Positions 1 through 5,869 are shown, numbered from the stretch's first letter. The stretch: DNA of 6,811 nucleotides from Syntrophomonadaceae bacterium (GCA_007122565.1 SKTJ01000129.1:1-6811); one strand, 5' to 3'. The notes: generated by a model from the sequence alone, not told the origin. Numbers and translations are program-made.

Positions 1-836
1 CCACAGGTAAAAAAGTACACACCCTCACCAATCTGGGACAGCACGCCGTGTCTTTTGGCTATGCGGCGGTGCAGGTGGCCCGGCTTATTTTCGACTCACT
101 GCAAAATCAAACCCTGATGGTGATCGGCACCGGTGAAATGGCCAAATTAACGTTGCAAAACCTGTTCTCCCTTGGCGCAGGGGAGGTTATTGTGGCCAGC
201 CGCCACCGGGAAAGGGCTGAAGCACTTGCCAGCCGTTTTAAAGGGAGGGTTGTCAATTATGCACGACTGGCTGACGGTTTGGCCAAAGCGGACGTGGTGA
301 TCTGCGCCACCCAGGCACCCCATTATATTATTAACGTGGAGAAACTGCTCTGCTTACGCCATAGGGGAAACCACAAACCCCTGCTGCTAATTGATTTGGC
401 AGTACCGCGCAATGTGGACCCGGCGGTGGCAAGTCTTAAGGGGGTGCATCTTTATAACCTGGACGATTTGCAGTGTATCATTTCTGAGAATTTGAAGAAC
501 AGGGAAGTTGAGGCGGAAAAAGCAGGGGACATCATTGCAGAACAGGTAAGTGGGTTTTTACGATGGTACCGCAGGCAACGGGCAATCCCCATTATCACCG
601 CCCTACGCCGCAAGGCGGAGCAGATCCGGCAAGCTAAGCTGGAGCAGTTTGGCACCGCAGCATTACCTCCCCGGGAACAGCAGATGGTGGATAAATTAAC
701 CAAAAGCCTGGTCGATACCCTACTTAAAGAACCTGTTATGGCGGTAAAGGATCTCTGTCTGGATGACGATTACGATGCGGCAGAAAAATACGCCCGGCAA
801 ATCCTGGGGTTGGAATCGGAATCACCGGAAGATTAG
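1..836 (+). CDS. hemA: Glutamyl-tRNA reductase, 3' part (5' end outside window)
   Basis: This enzyme reduces Glu-tRNA(Glu) to glutamate-1-semialdehyde with NADPH, the first committed step of C5 tetrapyrrole synthesis in the cytoplasm. The frame is open from base 3 to the left edge, so the GTG at 48 is internal; 277 complete codons are visible. By comparison with the usual length of about 420 residues, roughly 150 N-terminal residues are missing, including the catalytic Cys domain. Visible in order are the linker TGKKVHT, the NADPH-binding loop VIGTGEMA (usually GAGEMG), the ASRHRERAEAL strand-turn, the ADVVICATQAPH segment, the IDLAVPRNVDP motif (390-422), the long spine helix, and the C-terminal dimerisation domain ending in TAG. 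No hemC or hemD follows. The next gene is convergent, so hemA is the last gene of its unit. Identification is firm; the gene is partial only because of the window edge. Confidence 0.96.
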   Translation, partial: TGKKVHTLTNLGQHAVSFGYAAVQVARLIFDSLQNQTLMVIGTGEMAKLTLQNLFSLGAGEVIVASRHRERAEALASRFKGRVVNYARLADGLAKADVVICATQAPHYIINVEKLLCLRHRGNHKPLLLIDLAVPRNVDPAVASLKGVHLYNLDDLQCIISENLKNREVEAEKAGDIIAEQVSGFLRWYRRQRAIPIITALRRKAEQIRQAKLEQFGTAALPPREQQMVDKLTKSLVDTLLKEPVMAVKDLCLDDDYDAAEKYARQILGLESESPED

Positions 837-935
837 GCAGGCAAAAACCAATCCCGGGAATCCCGCCCGTTGAGCCATAACAGTATCAACTATTACCAAC
901 ATGACAATGAAAGGTATGTTTTTCACTTTCTTATG

Positions 936-962
936 CTGACTCCTGACTCCTGGAGCAGTTTT
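936..962 (+). terminator. Possible weak terminator after hemA
   Basis: CTG-a-CTCC (936-943) can pair with GGAG-CAG (952-958), leaving an 8-nt loop and one bulged A. Four T residues follow (959-962). The stem is short and overlaps a tandem TGACTCC repeat and the stop codon of the convergent Fur-family gene. Its position after hemA is the main argument for it; the structure alone is weak. Confidence 0.28.
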
Positions 963-1386
963 ATGTGGAACAACCGGCACAGCGGCCTCGAATATAAAAC
1001 TCTTGTTCTTCCACCACGTATCCTGGCTGCATTTTTCCAAACTCGGGTAAGTTATGGCCAGGCAGGCATTCCACCTTGCCGCACTGCTTACAAATGAAAT
1101 GGGGATGGCAATGCCCACGGGTACCGCAACCGCAAATAGCAAAACGCCAGGTACGATCCCCGCTCTCCACACGGTGAACAATCCCAGCCTTAAGAAATGC
1201 ATCAAGGGAACGGTAAATGCTCACCCCGTTCATGCTTACCTTTGGCAGACGGTGGGCTATTTCATGCTGGGAAAGAGGATACTCCGCTGTCATAAGCAGA
1301 TTAATAATGGCAATCCTCCCCATTGTCCGTTTTAATCCGGCACGCAGAAGGATAGTTCCAGCTGTTTCCAATCCCTCTTGATGCAA
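961..1386 (-). CDS. Fur-family metalloregulator, Zur-like
   Basis: A cytoplasmic metal-dependent DNA-binding repressor of the Fur superfamily. From the TTG start it is 141 residues, normal for the family. The winged helix holds the recognition segment SMNGVSIYRSL (about 51-61), a variant of the usual TVYR motif. The hinge and dimer domain has HCHPHFICKQCGKVECL, with structural zinc pairs C99/C102 and C136/C139. The FAIC Cys (C85) followed by a His cluster (H92, H94, H96) and E106/C107 resembles the ligand layout of Zur more than iron-type Fur, but Zn specificity is inference. Start choice: TTG at 1386 has GAGGTG six bases upstream. A GTG at 1395 would add three residues but has only a poor GGGA. 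It lies downstream of the DUF3793 gene on the same strand with its own likely promoter. Family assignment is firm; the metal is not. Confidence 0.93.
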   Translation of the reverse strand: MHQEGLETAGTILLRAGLKRTMGRIAIINLLMTAEYPLSQHEIAHRLPKVSMNGVSIYRSLDAFLKAGIVHRVESGDRTWRFAICGCGTRGHCHPHFICKQCGKVECLPGHNLPEFGKMQPGYVVEEQEFYIRGRCAGCST

Positions 1387-1424
1387 TTGCCACACCTCAT
1401 TCCCAGAGATCTAAATATACCAAC

Positions 1425-1453
1425 ACTTTAACAGCTGAGCTTCTCCCCGTCAA
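1425..1453 (-). promoter_or_regulatory. Sigma-A-type promoter of the Fur-family gene
   Basis: On the minus strand TTGACG (1448-1453) is followed after 17 bp by TAAAGT (1425-1430, 4 of 6 consensus bases). It lies in the 82-bp gap between the DUF3793 stop and the regulator start, so the regulator can be expressed separately. No recognisable 7-1-7 Fur or Zur box overlaps it. Confidence 0.55.
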
Positions 1454-1468
1454 TAGTGGAAACAGCAC

Positions 1469-2116
1469 TCACTTAACGGTGGGTGCAACACCGGGTTCCC
1501 ACGATGAATGGATACGCAGGTAATCGCCGGGGGGATAACCTTGGTTGATAAAATTTACAAACCGTGTTTTGGCCTCCTCACTGCGGGAAAAAATGATGTC
1601 GGCCTGCTGCAGGTCTGAATAAACTTTCCAGGAGCCACAGGCTTTATAATTCTTGCCCCGGTGGACTATAAAACCCTTAATATCATCCAGGGGTATACCA
1701 AGAAAGGCACCGACCTCGGGGGGGCAGCCACCCTGCCGGAAACGCTTTCCAAGCTGCTTTAGAGCCTCCGGCAGCGTCAGCTGCCCGTCGTAGCCGAACA
1801 GCTTGAGGAATGATCTGGTGTTTTCCTGTTGCATTATTCTGGTTAAATACTGTATATGATAAAAAAGGACGAAAACGTGTTTTCCCGTTTTCATTAATTC
1901 ATAAAAGTATAGTTTTCCAGATGGGAAAAAGACGTACTTGTTTTCTTCCCAAAGGGTAAAGAGGCGCCGCCGGTCATTCCCTAAAGAGAGCATCACAGCA
2001 GGACGGTGCGTCTCCAGGACGGGAGCCAGGTGGTAAGTGATGGTACAGCAAAGGTAATCCCGGCCCCGGTATTGCTGACGCTGTTTCACAAAAGATGTAA
2101 CCGCTTTTTCCGGCAA
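1469..2116 (-). CDS. DUF3793 family protein
   Basis: A 215-residue protein of unknown function, recognised by its two hallmark segments: PPEVGAFLGIPLDDIKGFI (about 132-150) and GKNYKACGSWKVY (about 154-166). The N-terminal part carries CCTITYHLAPVLETHRPA, where the family usually has a similar CAPTL segment. There is no signal peptide or membrane segment, so it is probably cytoplasmic. The start is TTG at 2116, preceded by AAAGGG eight bases upstream; a GTG nine codons further in is an alternative. The Fur-family regulator lies 82 bp downstream on the same strand, and the ArsR-type gene is divergent upstream. DUF3793 genes are often found near metal-uptake or flavodoxin genes in clostridia (recalled, not checked), so a role in metal or redox homeostasis is a guess. 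Cys23, Cys24, Cys131 and Cys160 are candidates for function. Confidence 0.9.
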   Translation of the reverse strand: MPEKAVTSFVKQRQQYRGRDYLCCTITYHLAPVLETHRPAVMLSLGNDRRRLFTLWEENKYVFFPSGKLYFYELMKTGKHVFVLFYHIQYLTRIMQQENTRSFLKLFGYDGQLTLPEALKQLGKRFRQGGCPPEVGAFLGIPLDDIKGFIVHRGKNYKACGSWKVYSDLQQADIIFSRSEEAKTRFVNFINQGYPPGDYLRIHSSWEPGVAPTVK

Positions 2117-2140
2117 TGATAAAGCCCTTTCTTTTTTTGG

Positions 2141-2171
2141 TGTATACTGTTAGTTTGCTTTTTCTTTACAA
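2141..2171 (-). promoter_or_regulatory. Possible promoter of the DUF3793 gene
   Basis: On the minus strand TTGTAA (2166-2171) and TATACA (2141-2146) are 19 bp apart, with the TTG start about 25 bp further on. The spacing is longer than ideal. An isolated TATAAA further upstream (2218-2223) is an alternative -10 without a good -35. Confidence 0.33.
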
Positions 2172-2280
2172 GGTTTCTTTGCTAGTTTTTCTCGTTTAAC
2201 CCAGTTTAATTACTCCATTTTATACTAATTTGCCAAAGCATAAGCACAGCGTAACCGCAGCGGAACTCTTAAGTTTTTAA

Positions 2281-2309
2281 TTGACAAAATCATTTAGCTT
2301 ATATATAAT
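2281..2309 (+). promoter_or_regulatory. Consensus sigma-A promoter of the arsR-type gene
   Basis: TTGACA (2281-2286), a 17-bp spacer and TATAAT (2304-2309) match the vegetative sigma-A consensus at all twelve positions. Initiation is expected near 2316, giving a leader of about 35 nt. So strong a promoter suggests tight repression by the palindrome that covers its -10 box. Confidence 0.88.
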
Positions 2310-2328
2310 TTATATAAGTGATTACTTA
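2298..2328 (+). promoter_or_regulatory. Palindromic operator, probable ArsR-type binding site
   Basis: CTTATATA (2298-2305) and TATATAAG (2311-2318) form a perfect 8-bp inverted repeat with a 5-bp spacer that covers the -10 box. A second inverted repeat, TAAGT (2315-2319) and ACTTA (2324-2328) with a 4-bp spacer, shares its left arm with the right arm of the first. ArsR/SmtB repressors typically bind AT-rich palindromes across the promoter of their own gene, so autorepression is the natural reading. Binding itself is inferred. Confidence 0.68.
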
Positions 2329-2351
2329 ATTAAATAAGAAAAGGAAAGAAC

Positions 2352-2810
2352 ATGGACGTTAACTTAAATATTCTGAAAGCGCTGGCTGATGAAACAAGGT
2401 TGAAAATATTATCGTTGCTGCTGGATTATGACTGCTGTGTGGGGGGGCTTTCCCAGCGAATTGAAATCTCCGGCGCAGCCGTGTCCCAGCATCTGCAAAT
2501 TTTACGCAAAGCAGGGCTCGTGCGGGGAGAAAAACGGGGTTACTGGACTCATTACAGCGTGGAAAAAGAAGTGATCATGGCGCTGGCCCAAGGCCTGGAG
2601 GACATGGTCAACAACCCAGGCGCAAAGCGGGCCAGTTGCCCGCAGAGCGGTGGGGAAAGGGACTGTTGTCCCGGGGAGGAGGTGTTCAAGATGTGCCAGT
2701 GCAAGCATCCGCAAAAACTGAGGGAGCAGGGTGAAAAATGTTCTGCTGAGCAAATACAGGAATGCCACGGCGATGACCAGGAACATATCTGCGAAAAAGA
2801 GAAAGAATGA
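2352..2810 (+). CDS. ArsR-family repressor with Cys/His-rich C-terminal tail
   Basis: A 152-residue protein. Residues 1-90 form a typical ArsR/SmtB winged helix: ILKALADETRLKIL, the recognition helix SGAAVSQHLQILRKAGLV (40-57), and the wing GEKRGYWTHYSV. The classical arsenic motif CVCDLC is absent; only C28-C29 occur at that point. The last 60 residues are unusual, with eight Cys (96, 105, 106, 115, 117, 130, 138, 147) and His119, 139 and 145, including CC, CQC and ECHG. From memory, similar Cys-rich tails recur on ArsR-like proteins of anaerobes. A metal-binding or thiol-redox sensor is likely; the inducer is unknown. The start is ATG at 2352 with AGGA six bases upstream. It is expressed from a consensus promoter with an overlapping palindrome. 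The exporter genes follow 89 bp later, past a terminator. Family assignment is firm; naming it arsR in the arsenic sense is not justified. Confidence 0.94.
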   Translation: MDVNLNILKALADETRLKILSLLLDYDCCVGGLSQRIEISGAAVSQHLQILRKAGLVRGEKRGYWTHYSVEKEVIMALAQGLEDMVNNPGAKRASCPQSGGERDCCPGEEVFKMCQCKHPQKLREQGEKCSAEQIQECHGDDQEHICEKEKE

Positions 2811-2819
2811 AAGACTTGC

Positions 2820-2867
2820 TTCCATAATGCAGTAGGGTTTTTACTCCCACTGCATTATGGAATTTTT
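2820..2867 (+). terminator. Stem-loop terminator between the arsR-type gene and the exporter
   Basis: TTCCATAATGCAGT (2820-2833) and ACTGCATTATGGAA (2849-2862) are perfect 14-bp inverted arms around a 15-nt loop, followed at once by TTTTT (2863-2867). GGG and CCC inside the loop may add pairs. It starts ten bases after the repressor stop codon. It is directional, since no T-run follows it on the minus strand. The exporter shows no clear promoter of its own, so partial read-through is likely. Confidence 0.82.
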
Positions 2868-2899
2868 AGTGATAGTTAACCCCGGTAAGGGAGAGGAGG

Positions 2900-3898
2900 A
2901 TGGTTCACCTGTTTATTATTGAGGCAGAAGGACTGACTAAAAATTTTAACGGTTTTACCGCTGTGGACGGGATTAGTTTCCGTGTGGCCCAGGGGGAAAT
3001 TTTTGCCTTTCTCGGCCCCAATGGAGCGGGGAAAACAACCACAATTAACATGCTCACGGGGTTGGCCCGTATCTCTGCAGGGACGATCAGGCTGGGAGGT
3101 TGGGATTATGCATTGAAGGGCAGTCTGAAAAAAGCGCAGCAGCGCATGGGGATCGTTCCCGATGAAAGTAATCTTTATGAAGAACTGGACGGATTCAACA
3201 ATCTCTGTTTTTGTGCTTCCCTCTACGGCATGGGCAAACCGGAGCGGGAAAAGAGGGCACAGGAACTGCTTAAACAGTTTAACCTGGAGGCGGCAGGCAA
3301 AAGGCCTTTCCGTGCTTACTCAAAAGGGATGAAACGTAAACTCACCCTTGCTGCGGGAATCATCCATCAACCGGAGGTGCTGTTCCTGGATGAACCGACA
3401 ACAGGGATAGATGTGGAAAGTGCGCGACAGATTCGCTCCCTGATCCAGCAGTTGAATAAGGCAGGCACCACCATTTTTCTGACTACCCATTATATTGAAG
3501 AAGCGGAACGCCTCTGCCGGCGCCTGGCCTTTATTGTGGAAGGGAGGATCGTGCGGCAGGGGGGGCTTGCAGAGCTGATGGAGGAAGGTCAGGGGGACTA
3601 CATAGTGCAGTTCATTCTGGACGACGGAGGTGCAAAGCATGCCGTGGAGCAGGAATTGCCGGCAGCCCTGGCCGCCCGTTTTCCCCATACTGAGATAAAC
3701 ATCCACGGTGACCGGGAGGTAAGGGTTACTTCTTCCGTTCCCCTGGAGCTGGCACCTCTCATCGAAATTTTTTCGAACTATCACTTGCCCGTATTTGAAG
3801 CTAAAATAATGCGTCCTACCCTTGAGGATGTTTTTGTGCGCATCACGGGGATCGAGGCAGCGCGGCTAAAGAAAGAAAAGGAGGGTAAAAAAGGATGA
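2900..3898 (+). CDS. ABC-2 type exporter, ATP-binding protein
   Basis: The cytoplasmic motor of a DrrA-like exporter, 332 residues. Visible motifs are Walker A GPNGAGKT (39-46), signature YSKGMKRKL (140-148), Walker B VLFLDE (160-165), D-loop TTGID (167-171) and the H-loop His197 in TTHYIEEAE. The Q-loop reads GIVPDESNLYEEL, with Asp88 where most relatives have Gln. After the nucleotide-binding domain comes a C-terminal extension of about 100 residues ending in LEDVFVRITG, typical of the DUF4162 tail of ABC-2 ATPases. The start is ATG at 2900. GGAGG abuts it too closely, but AAGGGAG (2887-2893) sits six bases upstream. The stop overlaps the permease start in ATGA, so the two are translationally coupled. 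The substrate cannot be told from sequence; proximity to the ArsR-type gene suggests metal, thiol or toxic-compound efflux. Confidence 0.95.
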   Translation: MVHLFIIEAEGLTKNFNGFTAVDGISFRVAQGEIFAFLGPNGAGKTTTINMLTGLARISAGTIRLGGWDYALKGSLKKAQQRMGIVPDESNLYEELDGFNNLCFCASLYGMGKPEREKRAQELLKQFNLEAAGKRPFRAYSKGMKRKLTLAAGIIHQPEVLFLDEPTTGIDVESARQIRSLIQQLNKAGTTIFLTTHYIEEAERLCRRLAFIVEGRIVRQGGLAELMEEGQGDYIVQFILDDGGAKHAVEQELPAALAARFPHTEINIHGDREVRVTSSVPLELAPLIEIFSNYHLPVFEAKIMRPTLEDVFVRITGIEAARLKKEKEGKKG

Positions 3899-4647
3899 AG
3901 CTGATCAATCTTTCACCCTGGATGATCGCCACATTTAACATTTTAAAGAAGGATATGAAAACCTACTATTTAAAACCACCAAATATCAGCTGGGGGCTCA
4001 TCTTCCCTTTTGCCTGGACACTGATGTTTTTCCTGCGCTCCCAAACGCCAATGCAAATTCAGGACGTTCTACCCGGGGTGATCGCCATGTCCGTCCTTTT
4101 TGGCACCACTTCCATGCTGGCTGTAACCATAACCTTTGAAAGAAGACAGCGCTCCTTTGAGCGGCTGCTGCTGGCCCCGATCAGCCTCAATGCCCTGATG
4201 CTGGCAAAAACAAGCGGCGCCATCCTCTTTGGTGTTTTTAATGCATTTATCCCGGTTATTTTTGCTTCTTTTCTTGTTGATCTTTCGGGGGTGGGCTGGC
4301 TTTCCCTCAGTGCCGGTATCGTCCTTATCGCTATTACTTCCACCTTTTTAGGGCTCTTGATTGCCGTTTCCGTGAAGGAGGTTTTTGAGGCCCAGACATT
4401 TTCAAACTTTTTCCGCTTTCCCATGATCTTTCTCTGTGGCCTCTTTATTCCGCTGGCAGAATTGCCCCTGGCACTCCGTCCCATCTCTTATATTCTGCCC
4501 CTCACTTACGGCGCTGACATCCTGAAGTGGTCCATTAATGATGGGGGTTATCTTCCCGTCTCCCTTAGTTTTGCTTTACTGGCCGCTTTCAGCGTGGCAC
4601 TCTTTGTGCTGAGCACCTACAATATTAAAACGAAGTGGATCCATTAG
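3895..4647 (+). CDS. ABC-2 type exporter, membrane permease
   Basis: The membrane subunit that pairs with the preceding ATPase, 250 residues. About six hydrophobic spans are visible, near residues 31-47, 58-80, 98-128, 135-160, 170-187 and 219-242. The cytoplasmic stretch FERRQRSFERLLLAPIS (81-97), between spans two and three, is the usual ABC-2 contact with the ATPase. The later CGLFIPLAELP and LPLTYGADILKW resemble the ABC-2 membrane signature. The start overlaps the ATPase stop by four bases, and the gene shares that transcript. The stop (4645-4647) overlaps the end of the convergent cobS, with no terminator between them. The substrate is unknown; drug, peptide, polysaccharide or metal-complex export are all possible for this family. 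Confidence 0.93.
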   Translation: MKLINLSPWMIATFNILKKDMKTYYLKPPNISWGLIFPFAWTLMFFLRSQTPMQIQDVLPGVIAMSVLFGTTSMLAVTITFERRQRSFERLLLAPISLNALMLAKTSGAILFGVFNAFIPVIFASFLVDLSGVGWLSLSAGIVLIAITSTFLGLLIAVSVKEVFEAQTFSNFFRFPMIFLCGLFIPLAELPLALRPISYILPLTYGADILKWSINDGGYLPVSLSFALLAAFSVALFVLSTYNIKTKWIH

Positions 4648-5372
4648 AGAAGCAGTGAGAGGACGAAAAGGGCCAGCACTTCGATGGCCTCATTCATTGC
4701 TCCGAAAAGGTCTCCCGTCATGCCGCCCACGCGACGCATCAGGTAAAAACCCAGCAGCGCTGCTCCTGCCAGTGCTGCTGCAGCCAGGATTAGTCCATCC
4801 AGCCGGATAAAATAGAAAACTATTGCCAGGGTGATAACAGAGGCCATAAGTAATTCACGCTTCCCCAGGTAAGCGGTAAAGGAACCTAACCCCTGGGTGC
4901 GGGCGTAGCGGTATACGGTAGCAGCGTAAACCATGGACCAGCGGGCAACCACAGGGAACAGGAGCAGCACCACGAACTTGTGGTCCGGGAGTATTTGGCC
5001 GAGCAGGACCACTTTGGCCAAAAGTATGAGCACACCGGCGACCACACCATGGGCTCCCACCCGGCTGTCCCGCATGATTTCCAGCATCCGTTCCCCCGGT
5101 TTTCCACTGCCGAGGCCGTCCGCCGTATCCATGAGCCCGTCCAGGTGCATATTACCTGTAATTACTACGAGCAAAGCAACACTGGCCAGGTCAGCCACCA
5201 CCGGGGCTGTAATATTGGATAATAACAGGTGCAAAAGGGCGGCGGAGGCACCCACGAGCAGTCCCACCAGCGGGTAGTACGCCATGGAACGGGCAATTTG
5301 TTGCTCTGTTACCGTGCCACGGATGTTTATGGGGATGCGGGTAAGAAATTGCAGTGCCAGTAAAAACTCCAT
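4644..5372 (-). CDS. cobS: Adenosylcobinamide-GDP ribazoletransferase (cobalamin synthase)
   Basis: This enzyme joins adenosylcobinamide-GDP with alpha-ribazole (or its phosphate) to make adenosylcobalamin (phosphate), the last assembly step of the nucleotide loop, at the cytoplasmic membrane. It is 242 residues, normal for CobS (about 245-250). Visible motifs are HLDGLMDTADG (76-86), with acidic residues thought to bind Mg, MRDSRVGAHG (100-109), and GGMTGDLFGAMNE (216-228). Between them are several membrane segments. The start is ATG at 5372 with AAAGGAG (complement of 5382-5388) upstream. No cobU, cobT or cobC lies beside it in the window. The upstream 530 bp shows no cobalamin riboswitch core and no convincing promoter. 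The 3' end overlaps the convergent permease gene by four bases. Identification is firm. Confidence 0.96.
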   Translation of the reverse strand: MEFLLALQFLTRIPINIRGTVTEQQIARSMAYYPLVGLLVGASAALLHLLLSNITAPVVADLASVALLVVITGNMHLDGLMDTADGLGSGKPGERMLEIMRDSRVGAHGVVAGVLILLAKVVLLGQILPDHKFVVLLLFPVVARWSMVYAATVYRYARTQGLGSFTAYLGKRELLMASVITLAIVFYFIRLDGLILAAAALAGAALLGFYLMRRVGGMTGDLFGAMNEAIEVLALFVLSLLL

Positions 5373-5400
5373 TGCAAGGGGCTCCTTTCGTAAAAAAACA

Positions 5401-5433
5401 GTTGGGTTGTTGATAGTTGGGTAGTTGGATAGG
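5401..5433. repeat. Tandem GTTGG(G/A)TA-type repeat
   Basis: Four units in a row: GTTGGGTT (5401-5408), GTTGATA (5409-5415), GTTGGGTA (5416-5423) and GTTGGATA (5424-5431), then GG. The period is 7-8 bases. It lies just upstream of the cobS ribosome binding site. The last part recurs at 5766-5779. Confidence 0.75.
5407..5433 (+). repeat. Degenerate direct repeat, copy 1
   Basis: Begins TTGTTG and ends GGTAGTTGGATAGG. The 14-base end is identical to bases 5766-5779, and the whole unit aligns with copy 2 apart from a 2-base gap and a few changes. The two copies flank a 317-bp interior that contains the large palindrome. Confidence 0.7.
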
Positions 5434-5618
5434 AAAAGATAAAAGCGGGAAATGCAAAACTGATTTGTGACTTTACCGTTCTTGCTTCCCTGCCCGCGAA
5501 TATGCTACACATGCAATGGCATTGTAGTCTATCCCAAAGCATCAATCTTATTACCGCACCGGGGTGCAGGATTACACCTTCGGGGCTGTCAGGCTCAATA
5601 AAAGAAAATAATAGCAGT

Positions 5619-5700
5619 AGCCTTTGCCGAACCGGCGACATTCAAAACTCGCTGACGCTCAAACAAGTTGAATGTCGAACCCTCCTAATCGGCAAAGCCT
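5619..5700. repeat. Large two-step palindromic element
   Basis: Outer arms AGCCTTTGCCGA (5619-5630) and TCGGCAAAGCCT (5689-5700) pair with one mismatch. Inner arms CGACATTCAA (5636-5645) and TTGAATGTCG (5668-5677) pair perfectly. A 5/11-nt internal loop separates the two stems, and a 22-nt loop closes the hairpin. Four T residues (5700-5703) end it on the plus strand, but no plus-strand gene precedes it. It resembles a REP-like or MITE-like intergenic element; mobility is not shown. Confidence 0.72.
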
Positions 5701-5750
5701 TTTACGACCCTGAATGCCCCTCACGCCCAACCCTGCACCCCTTTTGCTAC

Positions 5751-5779
5751 TTGTTGTAGGTTGCAGGTAGTTGGATAGG
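5751..5779 (+). repeat. Degenerate direct repeat, copy 2
   Basis: Partner of 5407-5433, same orientation, starting TTGTTG and ending with the identical GGTAGTTGGATAGG. It is two bases longer than copy 1. Confidence 0.7.
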
Positions 5780-5869
5780 TGAAAGGATACCAGGTATTAC
5801 TGTAGGGTAGGGCCTGGTGTGCCAGCATTCGAATATGTTCGGCATGTATAAACTTGCTCGTGGTTTTTC

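Noticed and set aside
48..50. GTG as the hemA start codon
   Set aside because: The frame continues upstream to the window edge with recognisable HemA residues (TGKKVHT), so the GTG encodes an internal Val.
563..575. TGGTACCGC resembling the T-box antiterminator motif
   Set aside because: It lies inside the hemA coding frame with no stem I, terminator or downstream synthetase gene; a chance match.
870..1335. Plus-strand open frames opposite the Fur-family gene
   Set aside because: They are antisense to a clear regulator, show no family motifs and have no good ribosome binding site.
1396..1468. Fur or Zur box in the regulator promoter
   Set aside because: No 7-1-7 or 9-1-9 palindrome of the known type is present near the -10/-35 boxes.
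5502..5759. 85-codon plus-strand open frame in the intergenic region
   Set aside because: It runs through the palindrome, begins without a Shine-Dalgarno site and has a composition explained by repeats.
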